From Bimuria novae-zelandiae CBS 107.79 (taxonomy: Eukaryota > Ascomycota > Dothideomycetes > Pleosporales > Didymosphaeriaceae): 64,000 nucleotides of DNA. Numbering within the stretch: position 1 is the first letter of the stretch; each line of letters opens with the position of its first letter. The stretch covers positions 376,390 to 440,389 of the forward strand of contig ML976700.1 in assembly GCA_010015655.1 (NCBI GenBank), read 5' to 3'. Of the stretch, positions 32,151-43,745 are shown piece by piece. The position numbers and the translations under genes were made by a program. Below the pieces are notes generated by a model. The model saw only the letters and a list, made by a program, of their open reading frames with translations. It did not search any database and was not told where the DNA came from.

Positions 32151-32486
32151 AAGGTAACTAGCCTTAGAGAGTTAAAGGTTAGTTCTCGGGCAAGAGTGCT
32201 AATAAGGCAAGGAAGCCGTATTAATAGCTTATATATATTAATAGGTATTAGTATTAAAAGTAAAATAGGTTATAATTAAATTAATAAGAGCCTTAGTTAA
32301 ATCTAAATAATAGATTAATAAATTAGTAAAACACGAAGATAGAAGCCTATCTTTAAGTTTCTATATATATAACTAATCCTATAATATCCTATAGTCCCAT
32401 AATACCCTAAGCGTGTTATATATAGGATTCTATAGTACAGTCACGTGGTCCTAGTGTTCTATAGTCTTGGCACTTAGGACACTATG
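32150..32486. repeat. Left arm of a long inverted repeat
   Basis: Similar, in inverted orientation and with RIP-type differences, to 42059-42420. The ends read cttggcacttaggacact here and agtgtcctaagcgccaag at 42058, like terminal repeats of a TA-target transposon. The two arms were about 430 bp apart before Gypsy-A inserted. Confidence 0.6.
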
Positions 32487-32922
32487 AGACATTATATAAT
32501 CCTTAATATAAATTATAAGCGGACGACTCATCCTACTAAGTTTATATACCTGCACATCTTAATTACGTTAAGAGCTAATATATAGGTATTTATAATAAAG
32601 ATTAAGTAGTATTTAAAGTATCTTTTTACACGTATATAAGTTATGCCTACTCTTTCTATACTTCTTATAGCGCACTAGAGCCTGGCGGCTATAGCCTAAT
32701 CACTCTTTATATTAACGCTATTCACGCTTTATCTATTAATTAGCCTTCTTTTAAGCGATTATATCCTCTCCCTTTCCCTCTTCCTTTATTAAGAATTTTT
32801 TATCTTTATATTTACTTCTTCTTACGCTACTGTTAGGAACCCAGGTTTAACGAAATAATAGTAACACTTTATAATCAAAGGTGACGCTATTGCCTCACTA
32901 AGGATTAGGTAATGTCCCACAG
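32487..32922. other. Spacer between inverted arm and Gypsy-A
   Basis: AT-rich, pyrimidine-rich around 32750-32830, and less RIP-affected in the last 90 bases. Nothing recognised. Confidence 0.4.
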
Positions 32923-33372
32923 TGTTACGAGCTCAAGGAACCTGGACTGTGACACCACAACCAAAGGTAAACGGGGGGAGGTAGATGAGGTTATGCTATA
33001 GCCAGCCTACGAGGACTCGCGGGGCTGCTTAGGTCAGCCAGGGTCACGTGACCACGACCCGACAGTAACCCCAGATTAAGGTGATCCGCCAAGAGGTTCG
33101 GATCACCTAGAGACAGAGGAGGAAACAGACTAGTATATAGAATAGTAATAATTCTCCTATTATTATTTCCCTTTTTATAGTTAACTTATATATCTTTTAC
33201 ACGAGTACGTTCTCTATATAAACTAATAGTTATTATATTTATTATAAGTTTAGATTATATAGCCACGCGCTAAATTGTCGCATTAACTTATATTACTAAA
33301 TAATTTATAAAATACTACTTTAGCCTTACTACCCTAACTTAAATTAGACTAAGGTGTAAACGCCTTATAATA
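32923..33372 (+). repeat. Gypsy-A 5' LTR
   Basis: 450 bp, begins tgttacgagctcaagg and ends ccttataata (ancestrally ...ca). Preceded by the duplication cacag. Confidence 0.92.
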
Positions 33373-34995
33373 CTTTAATTACCTTATAGTATAATAGCTA
33401 AACTAAGTATAATTTTAACTACCTTAGTAGTTAAGCCTGCTATTACCTTAAGCCCACTAGCTCCTACGGTCTAGAATATAGCCGCTAAATAAGTAAAGCA
33501 AATTAAGAAGCTATAAAAGCTTATAAAATAAATAACTAGCTAAGTTATAGTAACTTTTAAATAGTAACCTAAAATACCCTTACTTAACCCTTACAATAAT
33601 AAATAGAAGGGACTAGGAACGTTTCTTACTAAAATAAAATTATATATTTATTATAACTAAAAGGCGTTTTTAATAGAACAGGACTAGATCCTAGTAATAG
33701 GTATAAATATAAAGGGAAAAGCTAACTAATAGATGAATCCTATAATAAAGTAATATCTAGAATATAATAGTAATCTAGATAAGTGCAAGGAGTACGTAAA
33801 GGAAGCCTTCGCTAACTAGAACGCGTTTAAAGAAGCGCTAGACAAAATGTTTAGCACTATTAATAAAAAGCATTAGGCTAAATAGTAGATATAACGTTTA
33901 TAATAAATAAAATTAATTAATAATTACATGTCTAAATTTAAATAGCTCTAATCCCTAATTAACTAGGACAAGTCGCCACTTAGAGTTATATACTATAATA
34001 GTTTAAAGAAAGAAGTTAAAGACATGCTAGTTTATATCTTAAAAGCCATCTAGCTAAAAGAACTATAAAACTAGTACCTAATAAGCCAATAATTAACTTT
34101 AGGAACAATGCTAAGAACGTAGAAATAAAAAATAAGAATTTATAAAAAAAAAGGTTTTATCCTTATCTACCTAAAAGGAGACTCGGACGGAGATGTTATT
34201 ATAACTAATAAAGCCAGTTAGCATAAGAAGCAGGCTAATAAAAATAAAAAGCTTAAATAAAATAAGTAAAATAAGAGCGCTATCTCTCCTAAAGAAAAAT
34301 AATAATAATTTAAGAATAAAGTATGCCTTTACTACGGAGAATAAGGGTACTTTATTAAAGACTTTAAGAAATAAAGGATAAAGGTTAATATAACTAGCCT
34401 CCTCAACATAGTAATAGCTACGCTCAACCTAGCTATAGATAAGGAAAATCTTATATAAGATATTCCTAACCTAATAAAGTAGGGAAAGGAATAGACGGTT
34501 CTATAAAAATATAAAATTTTTCAGTTAACTAGTAAATAAAATATACTAGGTATATAATAGTAAAATATATTACCTACCTTAATATACTAAGAAAATAGTT
34601 ATATAAGAACCGTACGCTTAAGACGCCTACTGGCTAGCTAAGAAACTATAAGAAGTCCTAGCACACTACCTGTACTAAATTATAATAGTTAAGTAATATA
34701 CACGCGCGGAATAATAATAATATATAAAAAAAAGATATTAATAATACTGTAAAAGATAAGCTAAGGTAGCTTACATCCCTAAAAATCCAAACTACTATTA
34801 GCTAAGTAAGGATTAGTGCAGGGTACTTAATAATTACTATAAATACTTTCTACTCTACTAGATAAAATACTATAAGTAGAATAATTAGTATAGATGCTTT
34901 AAGAATACTTATAATATCTACGTCTAATAAAAGTACGTAACTAAATAGTTTCTATAAGATATAGACCCTTATAATCCTAAGGACGTTACAAAAGT

Positions 34996-35218
34996 TGTGA
35001 CGAGGTAGGCACGGTCGAACACGTGGCCTTCTCTCGCTTATAGAGGTTCCGGCTAGGCTAGGATCAAACACTAGCGCTAGTGGCTGACCCTAGCATATCC
35101 TATATATATTATACTATACGAGTAATACTTGGCTTAAGTATTCTCGTGCGTACCTTTTGGTGCAGGTGAGGAAGTCACATAGTATTGGCTTAGTAAGCGG
35201 GGCGCTTACCTCATTACA
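34996..35218 (+). mobile_element. Solo LTR 1 (223 bp), not RIP-mutated, inside Gypsy-A
   Basis: Begins TGTGACGAGG and ends CTCATTACA, flanked by the exact 5 bp duplication aaagt (34991-34995, 35219-35223). Composition is normal while the flanking Gypsy-A sequence is RIP-destroyed. No open frame and no second LTR. Confidence 0.85.
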
Positions 35219-35401
35219 AAAGTAACTTAAATAAAATAAGAGCAACCTTATCTATATATCTTATAAAATAAGTATTACCCTTAATACTTTATATATTTTA
35301 ATTTACAAGAAGAAGTAGCTTCTTCTAAAAAGTAATTAAGATACTATAAGCTTGCGATATATAAGTGACTAACTTTAAAATACGTTTAACACGGAATACT
35401 A

Positions 35402-35787
35402 TGTAACAGGAACAATCGCTCGTCGACACGAGAACCCTTGGCCAGTCAAGACAGGATTCGAGATCATCCGAAAACCGACACTCATCCGTATTGGACCAAT
35501 TTCGGATCTATCAGACCGATGGGGAACTACGAATCCGATTCGGACCTATTTCGGATCCATCAGACCGACGGTCAACCTATGGCAGTTATGTGCTAGCTAG
35601 CCATCTGGGAAGAGGTGTATTTAGAGGAGCTTAGGGCCTTTGTAGTTCAGTACCTTTTCCGTATCCTTTCGTACCAGGCCTATAGGCACTTAATTCATTC
35701 GAGGCTACATTCTTATATACGCACTCCCATATGCCTCTGCTAAGAGATACGCCAACATCGATCCTTTAAGTGACCTGCGCCGATACA
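35402..35787 (+). mobile_element. Solo LTR 2 (386 bp), not RIP-mutated, inside Gypsy-A
   Basis: Begins TGTAACAGGAAC and ends GCCGATACA, flanked by the exact 5 bp duplication tacta (35397-35401, 35788-35792). Contains two diverged copies of atttcggatc-atcagaccga about 50 bp apart. Alignment with Gypsy-B shows it interrupts the internal region. Confidence 0.87.
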
Positions 35788-37130
35788 TACTAGGAGTATA
35801 TAAACCTAATAGAATTAAGGAATCTTATAATTTATATTACTACTAATATAAGTAGTATAGGGCCTAAAAAATATTAAAGATAGTATAAATTAAGAATTAG
35901 ATCTAGAAGACTACGGACGTAGATAGTAGTCCTAAGGATTTAAAAAACTAAGACGCCACTAGGTAGCGAGCTATACTAGTAATAGTGCTATTCTTATAGC
36001 TTATTAAGCCGACACTAATAGGGTAGAAAGATACTTAATTAAGACTATTATAATATATAGGTATCGTGTAAAGGCACTTATGAACCTGGGGATAAATATA
36101 TATCTAATATGCCTTATTATAATAAGAAAATACTATTATAAATAAGACTTGCGGACAGGACTTAATTTTAAAAATATAATAATAGTTAGCTATGTCTAAC
36201 AATAGCGCTAGTATAAGTTAATATTAAAGGCCTAAAGAGCGAATATCTATTTATTATTACAGAAATAAGTAACAGAAAAGCTATTACTAAATATAAGTAG
36301 CTTAAACTACATAATTTATAGATAAATTAGATAGCAAGGATAATCCTACCTAGGAATCCGCCAGCGACGACCTAAGAGAAGTCTCGGCAAAAGGGAACCC
36401 TCCAGAAACCTTAGGTAAAGAAGGAGAACCATGTATCTATAATATAAGAGATATTAGTTTATAAGATAAATAAAATTCTTAAGTAGTACCTAAAGTAGGT
36501 GCGCTGTCTACAGATTAAATTAGCTAAAATAGCTAATAAAGACCCTAGTCTATTAGTAAAATACTAAGAACTTATAAACTTATTTAAAAAATATAATAAG
36601 ACTATCTTCCCTAAATACTAAGCGTAGGATTATAAGATACTACTAGTAAAGGAAGTAAAACTATAGCTAGATCGCCTATAACCTTTTATCTATAAGTAAA
36701 AAAAAAGTTTAAGGAGCTATTAGAAAAGAATCTTTACTTTAGAAAATAAAGACATAATTAGAGTTTTATAGCTTTTTCTATACTCTTTATGCCTAAAAAA
36801 GACGGCCGACTATAGTTTTATATAAATTATAGATAGCTAAATACTGTAATAATTAAGAACTGCTACCTATTACTACTAATAATAACGCTTATAGGTTAAC
36901 TCTCAGGAGCTAAATAGTTTACCAAATTTAATATTTAGGATAGATTTTATAAGATATAGATTATAAAAGGATATAAGTAAAAAATAGCTTTTCGTACTTA
37001 ATATAACCTTTTTAAATATATAATTATACTAATAAGACTAATAAATGCCCTAGTAACCTTCTAGAAGATTATAAATTAGGTATTACACGAATACTTAGAC
37101 GTATTCTGCACGGCGTACCTCGACAATGTA

Positions 37131-37268
37131 TTAATATACTCGAGCGGGACACTGGAAAAACACAGGGAACACGTTCGCAAGGTGTTGCGAAAGTTGCAGG
37201 AACATCGATTGCTCCTGCACCCTAAGAAATGCGAATTCCACGTCAGGGAAACGGAATATCTGGGATTT
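37131..37268 (+). other. RIP-free island in Gypsy-A reverse transcriptase
   Basis: A stretch with normal CA and TG content encoding SGTLEKHREHVRKVL and [17 protein letters not shown] without a stop, set in DNA where almost every CA is TA. The limits are abrupt on both sides. Confidence 0.7.
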
Positions 37269-38170
37269 ATTATATTCTAGGAAGGTGTTAAGATAGATTT
37301 AAAAAAAATAATAATAATAAAAGAATAACTACTACTAAAGTTAGTAGAAGATATTTAATTCTTCTTAGGCTTTACTAACTTTTATTATAAATTTATTAAG
37401 AACTACTTAAAGGTTACCACTCTACTAATAGAACTTATAAAAATAGGGAAATAGTAACCTTTAAAAAAAATAAAAAAGAAGGCTTCTAAATAGCTAAAAT
37501 ATTTATTCTTAATAGCATCCCTACTATAGATGTATAACCCAGAGCGGCAATATTACATCTATATAAACGCATTAGACTATGCGCTAGGGGCCGTACTACT
37601 ATAAAAATATAATAATAAGAAATAGAGACTAGTCCTTTACTACGTAAGGAAGCTTTTAGGAGCAAAACTTAATTATAAAATTTATAATAAAAAGTTACTT
37701 ATAATTATTAATTATTTTAAGTATTAGGAAGCGTAGCTTAAAGAAGCTTAATTAATAATAGGCTAAGTAATTTAAGTAAATAGTAGAATTTAACTTTTGC
37801 ATTATATACCTACTAAGAAATATAAACGCCACGGTAGACGCACTTAGTAAATAATTAGACCTAGTAAAAGAAAAAGATAGTGGTAACCATATTACAATTC
37901 TGGCCCACGCGAAGGACGAAATCCTTTACTATAATAAGATATAGCTTACGCTAGCGCTATACGTGCAACGCGTAGACCTTACCTATTATAGACCTCTTAT
38001 AGCTAACTTTTAGAACTATAAAAGGCTTATGGAGAATAATTAACACGCATATAACCTTAATTAGGCTATAAAATTACTTACGCGCGATTGCTAAAATAGA
38101 GTGTAAATAAGTAATTAAGTAGTACTACTATCAGTTAGAAGACTACACAAAAATAACGAAGAAAAATATT

Positions 38171-38410
38171 GTTGGCTTCAAACCTGCGCAACACTGCTAC
38201 GGCTTTCACCGCCATGCAGTTTGCCTGCGGTTTGTTGCGCAGTTTGCCTGTGGTTTGTTGCGCTAGTCCTGATTGGGCTAGCAGGGGACAAACCACGCTC
38301 GATAAATACTTCTCACAACAGCCCACCACAATAGATCTGCAATCAAGAATCAAATTAATACCACATCGTTGCAACGAAGTCTTGATCCAACAGCCTATTG
38401 CCGTATCAAC
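38171..38410. mobile_element. 240 bp MITE-like insertion inside Gypsy-A integrase
   Basis: Starts gttggcttc and ends gtatcaac (4 bp inverted ends), flanked by a 7 bp direct repeat aaatatt (38164-38170, 38411-38417). The corresponding Gypsy-B segment around 53830 is uninterrupted. It contains a tandem pair of a 23 bp unit (gcagtttgcctg-ggtttgttgc). CpA content is normal. Open frames across it have no recognised domain. Confidence 0.75.
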
Positions 38411-39789
38411 AAATATTTAAAAAATTATAAAAATAACTTGCTAAGTCGCGAATAAATACGCTATTCTTAGGCTATAATAGGTAGTATAAAAGGTGCTAGG
38501 TAACTATTTAGTATATTATAAAAATAAGCCTAAAAGATATAAGCCCGATAGTCTTTTATTACTACTATAGCCGCCCCTAAGACTATAGTCTAGCGTAATT
38601 ATAGACTTTATTATAAAGTTCCTAGTATTATTAGCACTAAGAAATAACGCCTCTATAATTTTATTTTAGTTATAGTAATTTACCGTACTAAGAAATTAAG
38701 ATTTATGCTAATTACGGAATTTGTATTAGTGAAAGAGTTAGCCTATATAGTAAAATAAGAACTTATATCTTAGGTTAGACAACTAAATAAGTTTATTACT
38801 AATAAAGCTAAGATATTCACATCTTTATATTAGACCACGTTTACCACTATATTTAGTATTAAGCATAAGCTCACGACGAGCTTCCACCTAGAAATAAATA
38901 GATAAATAGAATAAATTAATTAATTACTAGAATAATACCTTTAAATATATATAAATAAGCTATAGGATAATTAGGTTAAGCTACTATTAATAGCTTAACT
39001 AGTATATAATAGCGTAAGATTAGCGACTATAAGGTACTTACTCTACTATGCCAACCACGGATACAAGCCAATAATCTACTAAGATCTATTAAATATTAAA
39101 AGCGTTGCAAAGAAGGTAGCTAACAAAGCAGAACTTATAAAGAACTTATATAAGACGCTACGTGAAAATATTGCCTAGCAAAATATATAAATAGTAAGAA
39201 ATGTAAATAAGGAAAGAATTAAAAAACTAACTTTTTAAGAGAAAAATAAAATCCTTCTATTATAAAGATTTTTGAAAATAATTAGGCTAAGTAAAAATTT
39301 AAATACTATTTAAAAAGGACTATTTAAAATTTAAGAAATTAAAGGCCTAATTAATTTTAAACTATAATTACTTATAGATATATATATACACCTAGTTTTC
39401 TATAAATTATTATTAGAACTAGCACCACCAGACGCCGAGTTAGAATTATGACTAAAATTTAAAGATAAAGAATATAAGGTCAAGGTAATTAGGGATCTAT
39501 AAAAGATTAAATATTAGTATAAGCACTTAGTAAAATAATAAGGATGGCTAGAGAGTTATAATATATAGGAACTAGTATAAAACCTCACGAACTATAAGAC
39601 ATCGCTAGAGAGATTCCACGAGGAGCATCTAAAGACGCTGCGACTAGATTAGTAAGAAACTTGAAAAAGAAAAAAAAATACAAACGAGTTAAAAGGAATA
39701 AATAAGCTAGCCTATAACTAGCCTAAATTAGATATAGGTAGTAGTAATAAAGTTAAAGTAAGGACGCTAGTAGCTATACTTTAAAAAAA

Positions 39790-39985
39790 ATTAAAGATCT
39801 TAGTAGTACGCTTGGGCTTCTTCAACTCTTTTATTAATATAATCTTTTTTAGCTTATAATAATATTCTCTTTCTTAAATATTAAATAACTTTTACATCTT
39901 CTAAGCAAGCTCCTCTTTTAAACGTAGAATATTACCCTAAAAATAACGCTACTCTACCTTTAGCTCCTAACGCTTAGTCCGCGTT
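39790..39985 (-). pseudogene. Antisense coiled-coil reading frame in Gypsy-A (left part)
   Basis: Minus-strand translation gives ILRLKEELA, EREYYYKLKKIILIKELKKPKR, rich in Leu, Lys and Glu. It resembles the minus-strand frame of Gypsy-B at 55150-55590. The Tc1 element at 39987 cuts it. Its upstream part would lie to the right of 41271. Confidence 0.4.
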
Positions 39986-39986
39986 A

Positions 39987-41270
39987 TAGTACTAGGACAT
40001 TAGTCTATTGATACCGAAAATTTCAACTTTTTTAATAGTAATTTTACGGCCTTAATTAAATACTATTTTAATATTTTAGTTGCTAGCCTCTAGCTTTTAT
40101 TACTACCTATATTCTCCTTAGCATGGAATTAGTAAGCTTTTTTTTATAAGACCCTAGGGCAAGACTCGCTAAGCTTCTTAAGTAACGTTAATAAATATGT
40201 CTCTATTAATCTACTACTACTTTTAGTTCTCTAATTTTAAATATAATTTAATTACCTTTTATTTAAGTGCCTACTAGAGGTGCTTAATTAGATTAAGGTT
40301 AGGTAAGTAAGGAGGAAAATCTAGAACTTTAACATTTATTACCTCTAGCTAGAGGACTATCTCGTAGGCGGTATAAATTAGTACATTATCTATCTAATAG
40401 ATAGTATCTTTATCTAATACTAGTAGGAGCCCTTCCTCTAGCGCCCAGATATATGAGCGTACACTGTAGCCATTCCGTGGAGCTTGTGGATCTCGTTCCA
40501 TTGCGATGAGTTCAGATCGACCTTTATACCAGAAGCAGGCCTAGAACATTTATACTATCCCCTTCTAAATATCCTCCTCTTTAATCTTATTGTAATCTTA
40601 TTTTTAGAGTAGCATCTAAAAAACCTAGATCCTCTTCTTTCCCTTAACTCGCTCCGCTAAGACCTTATTAGAAAAAGTCACGCTTTTAAAGTTAAAATTC
40701 TACATCTACTAAGCCTATTAACGCCTTAATATTATATATGCTAAAGTGAGCTTAGGCCTCTTCTTTACTATCTAGTTTATAATATAGTATTTCTTAAGTA
40801 GCTAATAGAGTGTTTTATAATATAGTATTTCTTAAGTAGCTAATAGAGTATTTTATAATAAACCTATACGCCTGTAACTTTAGCCTTTAGCTATATATAC
40901 TTAATTCTAGGGTGCTAGCGAGTAATTTAAAAAAGTAATTATTCTTATTAACGTGTAATTTTCTTTAGCTAACTAGATTAAGGTAAAGATTTGGTTATGT
41001 TATAGTTATTCTATTACTTAATTATATTATAAATTATCTTCCGTGTATAGCTAAAACTCGACGTAATAAAAGTTTTTAATTCTTTAGACTTTTTATAAAT
41101 AATATTTTTGCTTTTTATAATTTACTTAATTTATTATTCCTTCTTTAATAATTACTAATTTCTTTGCCAAATTCGCGTTGCATTATAGGTTAGTAGAAGG
41201 CTAAAAAGATTAAGGTTAGGTAGGGATGCACGCGCGGGTCTAGTGTTAATAAACTAATGTCTTGGCACTG
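39987..41270 (-). mobile_element. Tc1/mariner transposon in Gypsy-A 3' region, RIP-damaged
   Basis: A 1284 bp element with ends related by inversion (cagtgccaagacattagttt read leftward from 41270; tagtactaggacattagtct at 39987) and TA on both sides (39985-39986, 41271-41272). On the minus strand at about 40330-40190 the translation gives a FSSLLT-P-SN-APL--T motif, corresponding to the family's PPYSPDLNPIEH region. A short piece at about 40450-40540 retains normal composition. Confidence 0.75.
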
Positions 41271-41604
41271 TAGAACTAGACTATACTAAATTTTTACCTA
41301 AATATAATAAGTATAAAATCTAGTAAATAACTTTACTATATATTTTAATTCTTTCTCTTTATAACGTCTGCATAGAGTTAGTATCTTTATATTTATATTA
41401 AAAATAGCCTTTATCTAGTTCTAGCAGCGTTAGTTAGAAGATATTTTTAAAACTTTAGGTATAATTAGGCAGGCAATAAAAAAGGTAAAAAGTAAACTTA
41501 TAATAAGAACCTTAATAACTACTTATATACGCACACGCTAGCACCGCCGCATAATTATAAAATAAAAATAGGTATTAGGATACTTACCCTAGGAGGGAGG
41601 ATAA

Positions 41605-42054
41605 TATTATAAGCTTAAAGAACCTAGACTATAACACTATAACTAAAGGTAAATAAGGGGAGATGGATAAGATTATACTATAACTAGCCTACGAGGACTC
41701 GCGGGGCTGCTTAGGTTAGCCAGGATTACGTGACCCCGATCCGACAGTGACCCCGGATTAAGGTGATCCGCCAAGAGGTTTGGATCACCTAGAGATAGAG
41801 GAGGAAACAGACTAGTATATAGTATAGTAATAATTCTCCTATTATTATTTCCCTCCTTATAGTTAACTTACATATCATTTGCACGAGTACGTTCTCTATA
41901 TAAACTAATAGTTATCTTATTTATTATAAGATTAAATTATATAGCCACGCGCTAAGTTATCGCATTAAGTTATACTATTAAATAATTTATAAAGTGCTAC
42001 TTTAGCCTTACCATCCTAACCTAGATCGGACCAAGGTGTGAGCGCCTTATAATA
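41605..42054 (+). repeat. Gypsy-A 3' LTR
   Basis: 450 bp copy of the 5' LTR, starting tattataagcttaaag, more RIP-affected at its left end. Followed by cacag. Confidence 0.92.
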
Positions 42055-42420
42055 CACAGTGTCCTAAGCGCCAAGATTATAGGACATTAGGATCATGTGA
42101 CTGTACTATAGGATTCTACATATACCACGTTTAGAATAATATAGAACTATAGGATATTATAAGATTAGTTATATATAGAAATATCGAGCATGGCCTTCTA
42201 TACTTGTGTTTAATCTATTTATTCATTTATTATCTAGATTTAATTTAAGCTCTTATTTATTTAGCTATAACTTTACTTTTGATTCTAATGCCCTATTAAT
42301 ACGCGTAAGCTATTAATATTATTTCCTTAACTTATAGTACTCTTATTTAAGAACTAACGTTAGTCTTTTTTAAAACTAACTATCCTAAAGGGCTTAATAT
42401 CTTAAACACCCTTAATATAA
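42055..42420. repeat. Right arm of a long inverted repeat
   Basis: Inverted counterpart of 32150-32486, starting agtgtcctaag next to the Gypsy-A target duplication. Confidence 0.6.
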
Positions 42421-43745
42421 GTACTATAAGGACCCTTACTTTTTTTATAGCTTTAGGTAGCGCTAGTATTCTGCTAAAAATACTAAGAATAAGGTACATA
42501 AATCTAATTTATATAATAGTAACTATAGTCTCCTTAATACGTCGCTTATATAGCTAGACCTATACTTCTTTAACTAGGATAAAGACTTTAAAGATTAAAT
42601 TTTTTTCTCTCTATAGTAATATGTATACGAGGACTAGCTGAAGAATAGATATGCCTATACCTAATTAAATAAATAAATATGTAATACGATAATATAGATA
42701 AGGACTATATAAATAGCTATGCTAACGTAGTTAATATTATCAAGAACTACTTTGACTTTAAAAAGTGCGTTAAATAGCTATTTAGAATTACTAATAAACC
42801 TACTATAACTAAACGAGCTATTTAAACTATTAAGTAATAATAATCTATAGCTAAGTGTTGCTAGAATTATCCCTTGTAGGTACCCTGATCGGAAGGATCA
42901 GGTGGAACGGACAAATATAACACCGAATGCTTGATATAAATATTGCTTTTATAGTAACTTTTCATATGTTACTGACCAATCAATTCGATCTCCGAACTAT
43001 ATACTATCCAGCACGTTTTACCCTCCACACTAAGTATATAGCTTAACATTATAAGTACGCATATAACTTAACCAGGAAAATAAATCTTTTTAAACTATAT
43101 ATAAATAAGAACTTCAGTATAAAATAAGTCAAAGACTTCTACGCAGTGGAATAAAGATTAAAATCCTTAATAAGCTATATAAAACGTTTATGAGGATTAA
43201 TAAAGAATAGTTTACGCTATAAACAGTGTTTCGTAAAAATAAAAGAAATTTAATTTAGATAATAGGCATTTATAGTATATAGGACGATACTAAAAGCACC
43301 TTAATAATAATAATAATATAACTCTTATAGCTACTAGCATATGAAAGAAATTTAGTTTAATAATCTAAAAAAGGGAATAGGAGAAGTCATAGGCCCTTAA
43401 AAGTCTATTTAAGGACGTAACTCTAATAAAACTTACTAATGAGGAACTAAGACGCGTACCTGCTTTATATATAGTAAACTAGGCTATATTACTAGGAACT
43501 ATAGATCTAAGAATAAGGTTATTAAACAGTTAAACATACTGTTTGTTAACGACGCAGACGTAATAAACAAAGAATGGTAATTATTACTCTCTATTACACA
43601 GCTTAATATCTAGAATAATAACTTAAAGTAATTATACTTACCTAATTTAAGACTATATAAGGATGCTAAAAAAAGACTAGATATAAAAGAAATTAAATTA
43701 ACTTAATAATCCCTTGCATTATACCCAAATAAAAGTAACTAAATA
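42421..43745. other. RIP-degraded unidentified repeat
   Basis: AT-rich, CpA-poor DNA, interrupted by solo LTR 3. Plus-strand translation has short protein-like pieces (KNYFDFKKCVK before the LTR, VKDFYAVE-RLKSLISYIKRL after it) that could be a retrotransposon Gag, but this is not secure. Confidence 0.4.
42856..43029 (+). mobile_element. Solo LTR 3 (174 bp), not RIP-mutated
   Basis: Begins TGTTGCTAGAATTATCC and ends ACCCTCCACA, flanked by the exact 5 bp duplication ctaag (42851-42855, 43030-43034). Normal composition in a RIP-degraded host. Not the same sequence as solo LTRs 1 or 2 or the Gypsy-1 LTR. Confidence 0.85.

Larger units (their letters stand above)
33420..39660 (+). pseudogene. Gypsy-A gag-pol, RIP-inactivated
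   Basis: Gag covers about 33420-34560 with a decayed zinc knuckle at about 34323-34370 (CLYYGE-GYFIKDFKK). A protease-like stretch is at about 36060-36190, reverse transcriptase at about 36690-37270, RNase H at about 37500-37860, and integrase at about 38060-39310 (interrupted by a 240 bp insert). A chromodomain lies at about 39420-39600. Almost every Gln/Trp codon is a stop. The active site Tyr-Leu-Asp-Asp now reads Tyr-Leu-Asp-Asn at about 37115-37130. An unmutated patch of about 140 bp follows it. Confidence 0.8.
32923..42054 (+). mobile_element. Gypsy-A: LTR retrotransposon (chromovirus) with four nested insertions
   Basis: A 9132 bp element with 450 bp LTRs (32923-33372, 41605-42054) and the 5 bp duplication cacag (32918-32922, 42055-42059). 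It belongs to the same family as Gypsy-B (49119-56196), with alignable reverse transcriptase, integrase and LTR. It is heavily RIP-damaged and contains two solo LTRs, a 240 bp insert and a Tc1/mariner, which account for its extra length. Confidence 0.93.

Noticed and set aside
38135..38420. Overlapping 79- and 83-codon open frames
   Set aside because: They span a small MITE-like insert and its RIP-damaged flanks, so a real gene is unlikely.
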